Shown: positions 53,756 through 63,975, counted from the stretch's first letter. The stretch is 64,000 bases of DNA from Streptomyces canus (GCF_030816965.1 NZ_JAUSYQ010000002.1:10445595-10509594); one strand, 5' to 3'. The notes: generated by a model from the sequence alone, not told the origin. Numbers and translations are program-made.

Positions 53756-55336
53756 TCACCAACTGGCCTTGCGGTGCAGCTTCCACATCATCATGATCGT
53801 CGAGGGGTCGAGCGCCTGTTCTCCGCCGGAGATGTCGTCGCTGGCCGCGATGTACTGGCGTCCTTGCCAGAGCGGGATCAGGCGGGCGTCGTTGACGAGG
53901 ATCTGCTGGGCCTTCTCGAAGTCCTCGACGACCTCGCCGCGATCGTTCTCGGCGCGCGCCTCGGGCAGCAGCTTGCCGGTGATCACGGGTGACGGGTAAG
54001 GCGTACCGAGGGTGTTGTGGTCGCCGACGAAGGGGGCGATGAAGTTGTCGGCGTCGGGGAAGTCGGGGAACCAGCCGCGCCCGAACACCGGGTACTCGCC
54101 CCTCTGGTAACCGACCACGTACGTCTTCCACGGCCTGCTCTTGAGGGTGATGGTGAACAGGCCCGAGCCGTCCAGTTGCCGCTTGAGCTCCCGGAACTCC
54201 TTCACAGTCTCCGAGCCGTAGCGGTCAGTCGTGTACCAGAAAGTGAGCGGGACCCGCTGGGTGATGCCGGCGTCAGCAAGGATCTGGCGGGCTTTGGAGG
54301 TACTGGGGTCGCCGTATACGTCGAAGTAGCTGGCGGTGTGGCCGGTCAGCCCGGCCGGAACCATGGAGTAGAGCGCGTCGACGGTGCCCTGGTAGACGTT
54401 GAAGGCGATGGCGGGACGGTCTACGACCTGGGCAACGGCCCTGCGCACGGCCGGAATCCCGGCCCATGGGTCCTTGGGATTGAACACCAGATAGTTGATG
54501 TCGGCACCGACACCGTCAATCAGCTGCAGGTCGGTGGAGTTCCACGACTGCAGGGCAACGATGTCGGACGCGGCAAGACCGCGGTAGGTGACATCGATCG
54601 CCCCGGACCGCAGGGCTTCGACCATCGTGGCTGAATCATCGAAGTAGCGGATGGTCACTGCGTCGTTCTGCCGGTCGGCGAAGCCCTGGTAGTTGTCGTT
54701 GCGGACGAGTTCGGCCTGTTTGCCCTCCTCGTAGGACTTGAGGGTGTACGGCCCGGAGCCGTGCACCGACTCGTCCCTGCGAAGCGACCTGGCGGGGTAG
54801 TCGTCGGGGTCAACGATCGACATGGCCGGGGTGGCGAGCACGAAGGGGAAGGTGGCGTCGGCCTTGTTGAGGCGGAAGACCACCTCGCGGTCGCCGAGCA
54901 CCTGCACCCGGTCGAGGCTGCCGAGCAGTCCGGCCGGGCCGCCGGGCGCGTTGATGGTCCGGATCCGGTCGATGGAGTACTTGACGGCCCGTGCGTCGAG
55001 TGTGTCGCCGCCGGTGAACTTCAGGCCGGGGCGCAGTTCGCAGCGGTAGGTGCGCTTGCCGGAGTCCGTGAAGGCGCAGGTCTTGGCGGCATCGGGTTGG
55101 GGGGTGGTGGCACCGTTCGGGTAGGCGAGGAGCGTCTGGTAGACGTTCCGGAACAGCTCCCAGGAGCCGTCCCAGGACTCGGCGGGATCGAGGGTGCTGG
55201 GGGCGCTGGTCGTCCCGACGACGATCGGCCCGCCGCCCCCCGCGCTGCTGGAGAAGACGCCGCATCCTGCGACCAGGGATATGGATACGACAGCGGCCAC
55301 TCTTCGCAGGACTCGGTTCTGGTTGAACACGCGCAC
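53756..55336 (-). CDS. peptide/nickel-type ABC transporter substrate-binding lipoprotein
   Basis: 526 residues, complete. Lipoprotein signal with lipobox LVAGC at residue ~25 (AAVVSISLVAGCGVFSSS). SBP_bac_5 fold: VVGTTSAPSTLDPAESWDGS, LRPGLKFTGGDTLDARAVKY, ATPAMSIVDPDDYPAR, GSGPYTLKSYEEGKQAELVR, SARRAVAQVVD-like core (AVRRAVAQVVDRPAIAFNVY), RGWFPDFPDADNFIAPFVGD. It binds peptides or similar solutes outside the membrane. No permease or ATPase genes lie nearby, so it is an orphan. Ends in MMMWKLHRK, normal for the family. Confidence 0.9.
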   Translation of the reverse strand: MRVFNQNRVLRRVAAVVSISLVAGCGVFSSSAGGGGPIVVGTTSAPSTLDPAESWDGSWELFRNVYQTLLAYPNGATTPQPDAAKTCAFTDSGKRTYRCELRPGLKFTGGDTLDARAVKYSIDRIRTINAPGGPAGLLGSLDRVQVLGDREVVFRLNKADATFPFVLATPAMSIVDPDDYPARSLRRDESVHGSGPYTLKSYEEGKQAELVRNDNYQGFADRQNDAVTIRYFDDSATMVEALRSGAIDVTYRGLAASDIVALQSWNSTDLQLIDGVGADINYLVFNPKDPWAGIPAVRRAVAQVVDRPAIAFNVYQGTVDALYSMVPAGLTGHTASYFDVYGDPSTSKARQILADAGITQRVPLTFWYTTDRYGSETVKEFRELKRQLDGSGLFTITLKSRPWKTYVVGYQRGEYPVFGRGWFPDFPDADNFIAPFVGDHNTLGTPYPSPVITGKLLPEARAENDRGEVVEDFEKAQQILVNDARLIPLWQGRQYIAASDDISGGEQALDPSTIMMMWKLHRKASW

Positions 55337-55764
55337 ACTCCTCGATCCGCCGTCCGTAGTTCGGCGGAAACGTACTGAGTGCTGCCCCGACCCGAACCAC
55401 CCCGAAAGCGCGTTGTTGCCGGAATGTGCTGTGCCGATGCTGTCATCCCGGTGTGTCCGCTGCCACGCGGCCGACGAAGCGCCTTCTCGATCGCCCCTGT
55501 GACGTTTCCGTGATCGCCGACAGACACAGTCCCAGTGACACGGCCCGCCACCGCATAGCCTGCGGTCGGGGCATCAACCGGTGTCGGCGCGCGTCTGACG
55601 CACGGCCTGGCGGTGACGCACGTATGACGGACGAGGCTCTCGGAGGGGCCTGCATGTCGCTCTCGAAACCGCCGCGACCTGTATGCCAGAAGGGGCTCCT
55701 GATCTGCTATGCACCGGGTCGCATGCCGCCGCAGGTCTCGTCACCGGCGGGTTCGCTGTCACAG
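55337..55764. other. upstream region of the ABC lipoprotein gene; no gene
   Basis: About 430 bp; the promoter of the minus-strand lipoprotein gene should be here. A plus-strand frame from 55624 runs into the IS256 remnant but is not itself family-like. Confidence 0.35.
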
Positions 55765-56250
55765 ACGCCGGTGGTGTCCCAGGCCGCGGTCATCGCGACC
55801 GGGATGTCCGCGACCGGGCACCACGAGATCCTCGGCGTGAGGGTCGGCGACAGCGAGTCGAAGCCGTTCTGGACGAAGTTCCTGCGCTCGCTGCGGCCCG
55901 TGGCCTGGAGAATGTCCAGCTGGTCATCTCCGACAGCCACAGCGTCTGGTGGCCGCGATCCGCACCGTCTTCCTCGGCGCGGCCTGGCAAAGGTGCCGGG
56001 TTCACTTCGTCCGGGACGTGTTTTCGGAGAGCGGGGCTCAGGAGAGATGGTCGCCGCCACTATCCGCACGATCTTCGCGCAGACCACCCGCGAGCAGGTG
56101 CGCACCCAGCTGGACGTGGTCGCCGACATGCTCGGACGGCAATTCCCGCAGGTCAAGGCGATGCTGCTGGATGCGGCAACAGACATCACCGCGTTCGCCG
56201 ACTTCCCGCCGGCGCACTGGAAGAAGATCTGGTCGACGGACGTAATCGTC
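55765..56250 (+). pseudogene. IS256 (mutator) family transposase remnant
   Basis: VVSQAAVIATGMSATGHHEI, LGVRVGDSESKPFWTKFLRS, then shifted GLENVQLVISDSHS (second catalytic Asp) and AIRTVFLGAAWQRCRVHFVR, then GEMVAATIRTIFAQTTREQV, LGRQFPQVKAMLLDAATDI, FADFPPAHWKKIWST. Both ends are missing and at least two shifts occur. Confidence 0.75.
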
Positions 56251-56627
56251 AAGGAGGGCGGGTCGCGGGCCAGCGCCGGGGATGGCGGGCAGGCGGGGCC
56301 TGCCGATCGGGCGCGTGGGCTGCCACTGGGCCGCCAGCAGAGCGTAGGCGTGTTCGGCCTGTTCAGCGATCTCGCGTTCGTGGCGGCCCAGTTGCTTGTT
56401 GTTGTAGTCGTAGCCCGCCCCGCGGCGGGCGATCCGGCGTTCGGCGTCGGCGGTCAGCTTGAGCTTGCGGCGTTTGAAGGCAACCAGGCTCGGGCGGGCG
56501 AAAGCGTAGTCCTGCTCCTTGGTGATCAGGTGCCAGGCGATGACGGCGATCTTCCGGGCGACCGCGATGATCGCGATCTGCATCCCGCGCCGGCCGCGAT
56601 CCGCTGGTGGAGGGCCCGCAGCGGGCA
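56250..56627 (-). pseudogene. IS110 family transposase C-terminal fragment
   Basis: Minus-strand text IAVARKIAVIAWHLITKEQD, YAFARPSLVAFKRRKLKLTA, then EIAEQAEHAYALLAAQWQPT matches the C-terminal (transposase_20) end of IS110/IS116 elements. It is joined tail to tail with the IS256 remnant at 56250. Confidence 0.7.
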
Positions 56628-56959
56628 CCTCGTCCCGGGATGCCGGACGATCGCCGAGTACACCAGTTGGCCGTCGACCTCGAAGCGCAGCGCCTTCCGC
56701 TCCCGGGGCCGGATTTCCCGTTCAGCACAGAGGCCGTGGCCGGGTGGTCGCAGGTGATGACCCCCTCTGTCCGTGTACTCGTCTGAGTGGCCCTGGCAAG
56801 ATTTCCGTGAAGTGGGGTGTGCCCCGTGCGCCGGTGACACCCCGTCACAGGACTCGGCATTGTCGAGGAGTGTGATGACCTCGTACGGATCGTGTCTCCG
56901 CTCCTCGATGCGGTGCGGGTAGAACGCATGTGGGCGGCGGGCGGCGTGGAGCGAGCGGC
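56628..56959. other. no gene recognised
   Basis: About 330 bp. A minus-strand stretch (RERKALRFEVDGQLVYSAIV, RHPGTRCPLRAL) looks protein-like but has no known family and no start. Confidence 0.35.
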
Positions 56960-58250
56960 GCCTGGACCCGGGAGTTGACGGTGGCGTGTCCGGACTGCGG
57001 CCGCGGACACGCGACGGGCAGCGAGGAGGTCGTGGTGGACAGGACCGCCGCCGCACGCTGGCAGATGTTGCGGTCGGCGGCCGCCCGGTCGTGATCGGGC
57101 TGTCGGTACGGCGGCTGTTCTGCGCCGGGCCGGGTTGTGGTCGGCGAACGTTCGTTGACCAGGTGGAGGGGCTGACGGTGCGCTATCAGCGCCGAAGTCT
57201 GCTGCTGCAGCACCTGGTGCAGATGGCCGGGGTGGTGCTCGCCGCCCGCGGCGGCGCCCGGCTTCTGCAGATTCTGAAGGTGCCGTTGTCGCGGACGAGT
57301 GTGCTGTTCCACTTGATGCGCTCGCCCCTTCCCGCGGCAGCGACTCCGCGAGTGTTGGGCGTGGACGACTTCGCGCTGTACGCGGACGTCTACGGAACTT
57401 TGCTGGTGGATGCCAAGTCTCGGCTGCCGATCAAGCTGTGGGCAGGGCGCGACGCCGAGGAGCTGGCCGCCTGGCTGCGGACGCATCCCGGTGCTGAGGT
57501 CGTCTGCCGGGACGGGGCGCTGGTCTACCGGCAGGGCATCACCGACGGCGCCCCCAACGCGGTGCAGGTCAGCGACCGCTTCCATCTGTGGCAGGGCTTG
57601 TCGAAGCGGATCGGGGACACTGCCGCAGCACACCGCAGTTGCCTGCCCTCAGCAGTCCTGAAGCGGCATCGCCGCCACCGAGCCAAGTGGCACCGTCCGA
57701 TCAGGCCGAAACCCGGGCCCGCCGCCACGCGAAGAACCTCTTCGATGCGGTGCACGCGGTGACCGGCGCCGGCATCTCACTCCGCGCCGCAGCCCACCAG
57801 CTGGGATTGAACAGGCGCACAGTGGGCAAATACGCGCGGGCCGCCACCTGGCAGGAGTGCGTACGCCGTACCCCCTCCCGCCGACCCACCAGCATCGATC
57901 CGTACCTGGAGTATCTGCGGCAGCGGTGGGAGGAAGGCGAGCACACCGCGCCGGTGCTGCACCAGGAGATCATCGCCAAGGGCTACCGGGGCCACTAGCA
58001 GCGCGCAAAGATGGCCATCGCGCCGCTTCGCCAGGGCCTGCCGATCGACACACGCCGCGAACGACCGCCGTCGCCCCGGCAGGGCGCCCGCTGGATCACC
58101 ACCGCGCCATCCCGGCGCGGCATGCACGTCACCGAGGCACTCAGGCGGCTGCTCGAGCACTGCCCGGAACTGGACCAAGCCCACGAACTGGTACGTCAGT
58201 TCGCCGCCATGCTCGATTCCCGCGACGCCACCTTGCTGGCGCACTGGCCT
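56960..58250 (+). pseudogene. ISL3 family transposase, broken into three frames
   Basis: First frame: RRTLADVAVGGRPVVIGLSV, LFCAGPGCGRRTFVDQVEGL (zinc-finger Cys), RVLGVDDFALYADVYGTLLV (catalytic Asp), VSDRFHLWQGLSKRIGDTAA. A shift near 57715 gives the late HTH block GAGISLRAAAHQLGLNRRTV and a stop at 57996. The C-terminus follows in another frame: RGMHVTEALRRLLEHCPELD, LVRQFAAMLDSRDATLLAHW. The element is nearly full length but dead as read. Confidence 0.8.
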
Positions 58251-58257
58251 CCCCTTC

Positions 58258-58284
58258 GGAGATCACGAGCGGGTCGTGATCTCC
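58258..58284. repeat. perfect hairpin at the ISL3 3' end
   Basis: GGAGATCACGA (58258-58268), 5-base loop, TCGTGATCTCC (58274-58284). It follows the last ISL3 coding text by a few bases; terminator or part of the element end. Confidence 0.6.
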
Positions 58285-58508
58285 GTAGCGGGCCGGGGCC
58301 GGTCTACGCTCGCTGATGGACCGTCATCTGGCAGGGGCGTCTCCCGGGACGCGCCGTACCAAGTGCGGCGCTGTCAGCGCAGTGCGGGATCTGCGCGGCA
58401 GGCCGATGTCGCAGCGCGGTGGCCCGTGTCGGGACACGGAAAGTGCTCCGCCCTGGTCGGAGCGCTGGAGGGGCGAGCTGGCGGACTGTGTCTGCCAGCT
58501 TGAGCGGG

Positions 58509-58727
58509 TCAGGTGGCCGGGCGGGCCTGGGTGGCGCTGTGCTGCGCGGGTGCGGTGGTCTTTTGCCAGGTGCGGCAGATGGTGATGACGGCGTCGCAGC
58601 CGGCGGTGAGTGTGGTCAGGGCGAGGGCCTTGTGGGTGTCGCTGTGGTGCAGGACGTGGGTGAAGTGCAGGGTGCCGGTGGTGGCGATGGCCGGGAGGGC
58701 GAGGCTGCCTGTGGGCCGTGACCTGGA
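58509..58727 (-). pseudogene. unrecognised protein fragment without start
   Basis: A minus-strand frame ending at 58509 has natural-looking text (GSLALPAIATTGTLHFTHVL, HHSDTHKALALTTLTAGCDA, VITICRTWQKTT) but no start codon or family. The rest of 58285-58738 holds nothing recognisable. Confidence 0.3.
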
Positions 58728-58738
58728 GGTACATTGCT

Positions 58739-58968
58739 GTGACCGGTACCACCCCCGCCCTTCCCGCCCTGGCCGACCTGGGGCAGTTGCGCAACCAGGC
58801 CAAGGACCTGCGCCTGGCCGTCCAGGGCAGTAAGCCCGGTGCCGCCGAGCGCGCGGCCAAGACCGGCCCGGTCGACCCGGTCGATTTCTCCATACGCGAC
58901 GCGCAGCATGTCATCGCCCGCGAACACGGCTTCGCCCGCTGGCAGGACGTGGTCTTTGCGTTCGGTAA
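58739..58968 (+). pseudogene. N-terminal fragment of an ankyrin-type protein
   Basis: GTG 58739: ALADLGQLRNQAKDLRLAVQ, FSIRDAQHVIAREHGFARWQ. This is the leader block common before ankyrin repeats in Streptomyces proteins (DAQ.VIARE.GF..W). No ankyrin repeat follows; the frame is cut at ~58970. Confidence 0.5.
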
Positions 58969-58984
58969 CCGCCAACCGCGCGCA

Positions 58985-59475
58985 CGTGATCTGCACCCAT
59001 GGGTTCGCCGTCGAGCTCAACCACGCGCTCGGGGGCCTGCTCTTCGACCTCACCCCCGGACACCTCGCGCGCCGAGCAGGACCGGGCCCTCTACCAGGCC
59101 TACGCGGCGTGTTACCACTGGCTGGAGGCGGGCACCCCGGCCCACCACGGCCGCGGCGAATACACCATTGCCCAGACTGCCCTGGCCATGGGCCGCCCTC
59201 AGGTTGCCGCCCACCACGCCCCGCGCTACGCGGAGTTGATCGCCGAGCACCCGGATGACTTCACCGACTGGGACCGGGCCTTCGCCACCGAGGTCCGGGC
59301 CCGGACGGCCGCCGCCACCGGCACCCCGGACGCGAGGGAACTCAAAGCCCGCGCCCAGCGCCTCGCCGACCGCCTCGCCGACCCCGACGCGCGCGAAGTC
59401 GTGCAGGACCGCCTGGACCGCGGACCTTGGTTCACACGGGAAGGGCAGCCCGACGCCACGGGCCCAACGGAATGA
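58985..59475 (+). pseudogene. hypothetical TPR-like helical protein, shifted near the start
   Basis: FAVELNHALGGLLFDLTP in one frame joins, after a one-base change near 59050, the main frame to 59475: ALYQAYAACYHWLEAGTPAH, GEYTIAQTALAMGRPQVAAH, FTDWDRAFATEVRARTAAAT, ADPDAREVVQDRLDRGPWF. A recurrent Streptomyces hypothetical family of paired helices. An ATG at 58999 could start the main frame, so a shortened protein is possible. Confidence 0.5.
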
Positions 59476-59512
59476 GCATCCCTCAGTCTGCCCTCTCCTC
59501 GCCGATACGAGA

Positions 59513-60352
59513 GTGCAAGCGGGTACGGGTACGGGGGCGGGCACGCGCAAGCCGTGGGAGATCGAGGACGGGTTGTGGGAGCGGATCGAGCCGTTACTGC
59601 CGGTGGTGGCGCGGCGCTGCCGTCACCCCGGACGCATGCGGCTTGAGCAGCGCAAAGTCATGTGCAGGATCCTGTTCGTGCTGTACACCGGGATCCGGTG
59701 GGAGGTCCTGCCGCAGGAGCTGGGCTTCGGCTCCGGGATGACCTGCTGGCGGCGGCTGCGCGACTGGAATGAGACGGGAGTGTGGCAGCAGTTGCACGAG
59801 CTTCTGCTCGCCGAACTGCGCGCCGGCGACATCCTCGACCTGTCCCGCGTCTCCGTCGACGGCTCCCACCTGCGGGCCCTGAAGGGCGGGGACGCCACCG
59901 GGCGTTCACCGGTAGACCGGGGCAAGACCGGCAGCAAGCACCACGTCATCGTCGACGCCCACGGCATCCCGCTGGCCGCCACCGTGACCGGCGGCAACCG
60001 CAACGACGTCACCCAGCTCCTGCCCCTGATCCACGCCGTGCCACCGATCCGCGGCAAGCGCGGGCGACCCCGCCGGCGCCCCGATGTGCTCTACGCGGAC
60101 CGCGGCCACGACCACGACATCTACCGCCGCCAGGTCCGCGAGCTGGGCATCCGCCCGCGCATCGCCCGCCGCGGCACCGGGCACGGCAGCGGACTGGGCA
60201 AGAGCCGATGGGTCGTGGAAGCAGCCCTCGCCCTCCTGCACTGGTTCCGCCGACTGCGCCTCCGTTGGCAGATCCGCACCGACATCCACCAAGCCTTCCT
60301 CACCCTCGGCTGCGCGATCATCTGCCGGCGACGCCTGAAGACCTCATTTTGA
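59513..60352 (+). CDS. IS5 family transposase, single complete frame
   Basis: 279 residues from GTG 59513 (the start is not certain; the conserved text begins KPWEIEDGLWERIEPLLPVV). Then CRHPGRMRLEQRKVMCRILF, VLPQELGFGSGMTCWRRLRD, SVDGSHLRALKGGDATGRSP (first Asp), VLYADRGHDHDIYRRQVREL (second Asp), SRWVVEAALALLHWFRRLRL (Glu). Close in type to the element at 47305 but without the frameshift. Intact ends were not identified with certainty. Possibly active. Confidence 0.85.
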   Translation: MQAGTGTGAGTRKPWEIEDGLWERIEPLLPVVARRCRHPGRMRLEQRKVMCRILFVLYTGIRWEVLPQELGFGSGMTCWRRLRDWNETGVWQQLHELLLAELRAGDILDLSRVSVDGSHLRALKGGDATGRSPVDRGKTGSKHHVIVDAHGIPLAATVTGGNRNDVTQLLPLIHAVPPIRGKRGRPRRRPDVLYADRGHDHDIYRRQVRELGIRPRIARRGTGHGSGLGKSRWVVEAALALLHWFRRLRLRWQIRTDIHQAFLTLGCAIICRRRLKTSF

Positions 60353-60518
60353 TCTGAGTCCTTGAGCACGCAGACAAAGGAACGCCGGAAGAGCGCGAAC
60401 AGCTCGTGACCGTGCTGTCAGCCTCGAAGGTGCACTCATGCGGGGACTCACCATAGGCAAGTACTCCGCCCAGCCCACAGCCGTCCCGGACCTTCCTGCG
60501 GCCTGCAAACACCGCTAG

Positions 60519-60800
60519 AGCGTGTCTCTTTGATGGGTCGGTCAGTTGATCGGATGTGTCTGTCCGATTAGTGAGCACTACGGTCCAGCCGATGTCGTCG
60601 ACGGCAACCGCTGCGGCGAGGACGGCGGCGAAGATCTTCTCCCATGTGCCGTCGACGGCCCACCTGATCAGCCGCTTATGGGCCGTCTGGAACGAGCCGA
60701 GCTCCTCGGGGGTGTCCCGCCAGGGCGAGTTGGCGCGGTACTTCCACGCGATGGCCTCGAGCGTGCCGCGGTGATCGGCCCAGCGCCGTCCCCTGGCAAT
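60519..60800 (-). pseudogene. N-terminal fragment of an IS5-type transposase
   Basis: GRRWADHRGTLEAIAWKYRA, SPWRDTPEELGSFQTAHKRL, IRWAVDGTWEKIFAAVLAAA, VDDIGWTVVL: the first ~85 residues of an IS5-type transposase up to just before the catalytic Asp. The fragment ends near GAGCGTGTCT at 60519, a sequence typical of IS5-type element ends. Confidence 0.7.
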
Positions 60801-61035
60801 GTGAACCTGGCCAAGCTCACCAGCAACACCGACGTTCCGCCGCGAGCCACCGAGCTTTCCGTCCGGATGCTCCGCCACGGCTTCGCTCTCTACGAGAAGG
60901 CCGCGGTCGCCACATAGCCCGAGCGGGGAGCGACCCGGGATCCCAGTGCCTACACGCACTCCAGTGCAATGCCGCTGGCCCGGGCCAACGAAAGACCCCG
61001 GGTCGTACAAAGCGTCCGGGAGCGGCCCAACAGCG

Positions 61036-63438
61036 TCAGGATTCCGCCCAGTTGAGGCCGAGGTCGGCGAGTGCGGTGAGTTTGTCGGTGGTCAGCTTGG
61101 CGCGGCGGCCCTTCTGGTTCATGATCCACACTCCGAGTCGGACTTCGGTTCCGTCTTCCAGTCGCTCTACGTGCCCCCGTGGGACGGTCACGGAGCCCTC
61201 CCGGGCCTTGTACCGTGCCAGGGCCGCTACACCCCGCTCGAAGGCCCCCACGGGCGTCGTGGACGGCTTCGCGGGTGCCTCCGGCTCCGGGGCCGGGGCG
61301 AGCGGTGTGATGCCGAGTTGTTCCATGCGCTCGCGCTGCCCGTCCGTCAGGCCCTCCCAGACCTTCGGCGTCCGCTGCCGGGCCAACCACTTCCCGATGT
61401 CCATGCCGTGGACGGTGACGCCGGGCAGGACTTCCACCGCGCCGGCTTGGCCTTCTTCGTCGCGTACGAGTTCGCGCAGTGCGGCGTAGTGGCGTTGCCA
61501 TTCGGCCGGCCACTCCGGGTTCCAGTCCTCGTCGACGGCTTCCAGGGCTGTCTTCCATTCGGGATGGCCCTCCAGCGTGCCGGGTCGCCGCACATTCGCG
61601 AGCCACATCCCCAACGGCTTGCCCAGCATCGTCGCCGACCTCGGTGCGCAGAGGGTCCAGTGCTGGTCGTAGTACGCCTTGGCGGCCTCCAGGTTCTCCT
61701 GGAACCGCTCATCCGCGACGGACCAGACCATGCCGAGCTGTTCCAGCCGCTGGGCGCGCCGGCCGGTCATCTCCCCGGCCCCGTACGCGCGTCGCTGTTC
61801 TGCGACCCATTGCCCCAGTGGTGTCGCGCCCTCGCGGTGTCCGTAGGGCACCCTCGCGTTCCCGACCCGCTCGACGTACGTCTTCAGCTTCGCCCAGCCG
61901 CGGGCCCAGTCCTGACGCTCGGTGTCGATCACGTTGAAGGAGACCCAGTCCGCGACCATCACCGGATCCCGGGGGGCCGCGAAACGCAGCAGCAGGCGAG
62001 ACTCGTCCTCGCCCTCTTCTGGGGCGACACCGATGTTCACGGACGGCTGCGCCACGTCCTTCTGCGGCTCCTGCGGAATCGCGAGCAGTTCCACGGCCTC
62101 TTCATCGTGGGCCCGCAGGCCCTCCAGGACTTTCACCAGGGGCCGGTAGGAACCGGAGGTGAACATGTCCTCAGGCTGCTCTCCCGGCTGGAGGAACACC
62201 GGCACGATCAGGGAGGCGAGCTTGCCCTGCCCGGGCTTCTGCCGCAAAGCGCGCCCGATGGCCTGGACGATGTCGTGCGGCGCCCCCTTGGGGTCCAGCA
62301 GGGCAACTGAATCCACGGCTCTGATGTCGACGCCCTCACCCAGGACCCGGCAGTTCGAGAGCACGGCCCGCTGCGCCGTGGACCCGAACGAACCCAGAAC
62401 CTCCCGCCGACGCTCGGGGACATGCTCCCCGCACAGCCAGTCCGCCCAGATCCGAGCCGGGAACGTCTCGGGCTGATCGGTATGCAGCTTCGCCGCAACC
62501 CGCTCCAGACCCTCCGCGTACGCCTGAGCCTCGATCGTCCGGTGATGGAAGGTGATGCACGTCGACAGGTCATGCTGCGCCATCGTGTGCAGCAACGCGG
62601 CCTGCAAGGCTCCAAGGCGCTGCCCGCGTACCTCTTCCGTGTGCCGCTCCTCGCCCATCAGCTTCTCCGGCGTGACGACCGGGTCCTTCAGCTCCAGCAC
62701 GATGATCTGGTACCGCGCCAGCAAGCCCCGGGAGACGGCCGACGCGAGCGAGAGCTTGTACAGGACCGGCCCGAAGACCTTCTCGTCATCCATGGAAGCC
62801 GCCATCTGACGCGGCAGCGGATCCCGCACCCCCTCAGCAACCTCCCGGCCCAGCCGCTCCTCCCAGATCCGCGGCGTCGCCGTCAGATACAACCGCCGCA
62901 ACGCCGGGATCACACTCTGATCGTGGATGTCCGCCCACGCCTTACCCATCGACCCCGACGTCCGGTGCGCCTCATCCACCACCGCCAGATCCACCGGATC
63001 AAGCTTCTGCCCGTAGACACCCTCGAACGCCTCCGCCAGAACACCCAAAGACGCATAGGTGGCGTAGATGGTGACCGGCCCCTGCCCGTGCCACAGCGCC
63101 AACTGGACCGGGTTCGTCGTGGAACGCACCTTCAACGACCACAGCTCCGGGTCGTCCTGGAGCGAACACACCGCAACCGCCGGCCCCCTGTGCCCAACCT
63201 CGTGCCACGCCCTCACCGTCTGCGCCAGCAGATCCAGCGTCGGCACCAGCACGAGCACACGCCCCCTGGGCACAAGCCGCCTCGCCGACACCGCAGCCAT
63301 AATCGTCTTCCCCGTCCCACACGCCGCGTGCACCTGCCCACGAAGACCATTCCAGGGAATACCACCCGGCGGAACATCAAGACCCCGCACAATGGCGGAA
63401 ACGGCCTCGATCTGGTGATCACGCAGCTTCACGGCCAT
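61036..63438 (-). CDS. terminal helicase: superfamily 2 helicase with helicase-associated repeats (TtrA-like)
   Basis: 800 residues from ATG 63438, with AAAGGAGAA about 10 bases upstream. SF2 motifs: AACGTGKTIMAAVSARRL (Walker A), VLVPTLDLLAQT (Ia), AVVDEAHRTSG (DEAH), YLTATP (III), CITFHHRT (IV), LSNCRVLGEGVDIRAVDSVA (V), VQAIGRALRQKPGQG (VI). The region from ~490 to the C-terminus carries several helicase-associated domain repeats, each with a pattern such as RVPYGHREGATPLGQWVAEQ or VPRGH...LGVWIMNQKGR. Such genes stand next to telomeres in Streptomyces linear replicons (ttrA of SLP2), where TtrA is linked to conjugal transfer. Position and domain order fit; function here is inferred. Confidence 0.9.
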   Translation of the reverse strand: MAVKLRDHQIEAVSAIVRGLDVPPGGIPWNGLRGQVHAACGTGKTIMAAVSARRLVPRGRVLVLVPTLDLLAQTVRAWHEVGHRGPAVAVCSLQDDPELWSLKVRSTTNPVQLALWHGQGPVTIYATYASLGVLAEAFEGVYGQKLDPVDLAVVDEAHRTSGSMGKAWADIHDQSVIPALRRLYLTATPRIWEERLGREVAEGVRDPLPRQMAASMDDEKVFGPVLYKLSLASAVSRGLLARYQIIVLELKDPVVTPEKLMGEERHTEEVRGQRLGALQAALLHTMAQHDLSTCITFHHRTIEAQAYAEGLERVAAKLHTDQPETFPARIWADWLCGEHVPERRREVLGSFGSTAQRAVLSNCRVLGEGVDIRAVDSVALLDPKGAPHDIVQAIGRALRQKPGQGKLASLIVPVFLQPGEQPEDMFTSGSYRPLVKVLEGLRAHDEEAVELLAIPQEPQKDVAQPSVNIGVAPEEGEDESRLLLRFAAPRDPVMVADWVSFNVIDTERQDWARGWAKLKTYVERVGNARVPYGHREGATPLGQWVAEQRRAYGAGEMTGRRAQRLEQLGMVWSVADERFQENLEAAKAYYDQHWTLCAPRSATMLGKPLGMWLANVRRPGTLEGHPEWKTALEAVDEDWNPEWPAEWQRHYAALRELVRDEEGQAGAVEVLPGVTVHGMDIGKWLARQRTPKVWEGLTDGQRERMEQLGITPLAPAPEPEAPAKPSTTPVGAFERGVAALARYKAREGSVTVPRGHVERLEDGTEVRLGVWIMNQKGRRAKLTTDKLTALADLGLNWAES

Positions 63439-63779
63439 GCCCCGTGTTCTCCTTTTTCTCGGAATGCGGCACGTAATAACAAATAGAATCCAGGCGCAAG
63501 GTGCGCGGCGGTAGGGGTGTAGCATCTGATCCCAGACTCTACACAGCCACAAGTCATGATGCATCACCCATACGCCAACTTCACACCCGAGGATGGCACA
63601 GTGACTCAATCTCACCCACGAACGGTCGACTGTCCTATATACAGACAGGGTTTTGATGAACAGTGGGGACAGGTAGACGGTGGGGGAGAGGTTCAGGGTG
63701 GAGCGCAGCGGAACCCCGTCACTACAACAAGGCGCCGGCACTCCGTCAGGCCGACAGTGCGTCACATCCCTTGCAGAGG
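63439..63779. other. subtelomeric spacer and helicase promoter region
   Basis: No gene. The helicase promoter should lie here. CTACACAG occurs at 63539-63546 and again at 63812-63819. Confidence 0.4.
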
Positions 63780-63847
63780 TAGTGGCTGGGAATCCCAAAC
63801 CCTACACAGTCCCGCGCGCGATGCACCCCCTCTTGCCGCCAGCCCCA

Positions 63848-63869
63848 GGAATCCCGCTTGCGGGATTCC
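63848..63869. repeat. telomeric hairpin a
   Basis: GGAATCCCGC-TT-GCGGGATTCC, perfect. Confidence 0.9.
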
Positions 63870-63870
63870 C

Positions 63871-63894
63871 TCAATTCGCGCTTACGCGAATTGA
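63871..63894. repeat. telomeric hairpin b
   Basis: TCAATTCGCG-CTTA-CGCGAATTGA, perfect. Confidence 0.9.
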
Positions 63895-63904
63895 AACGCA
63901 CTCA

Positions 63905-63924
63905 GAATTCCGCTTGCGGAATTC
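63905..63924. repeat. telomeric hairpin c
   Basis: GAATTCCGC-TT-GCGGAATTC, perfect; the stem is related to hairpin a. Confidence 0.9.
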
Positions 63925-63948
63925 GATTCCCGCGCTTGCGCGGGAATC
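63925..63948. repeat. telomeric hairpin d
   Basis: GATTCCCGCGC-TT-GCGCGGGAATC, perfect, directly adjoining hairpin c. Confidence 0.9.
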
Positions 63949-63975
63949 TGGCGGAGCGTCAGCGGAGCCGCTCCC

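Noticed and set aside
60946..62310. 454-residue plus-strand frame
   Set aside because: Antisense of the terminal helicase.
62422..63486. 354-residue plus-strand Arg/His-rich frame
   Set aside because: Antisense of the helicase motor domain; composition is that of a shadow frame.
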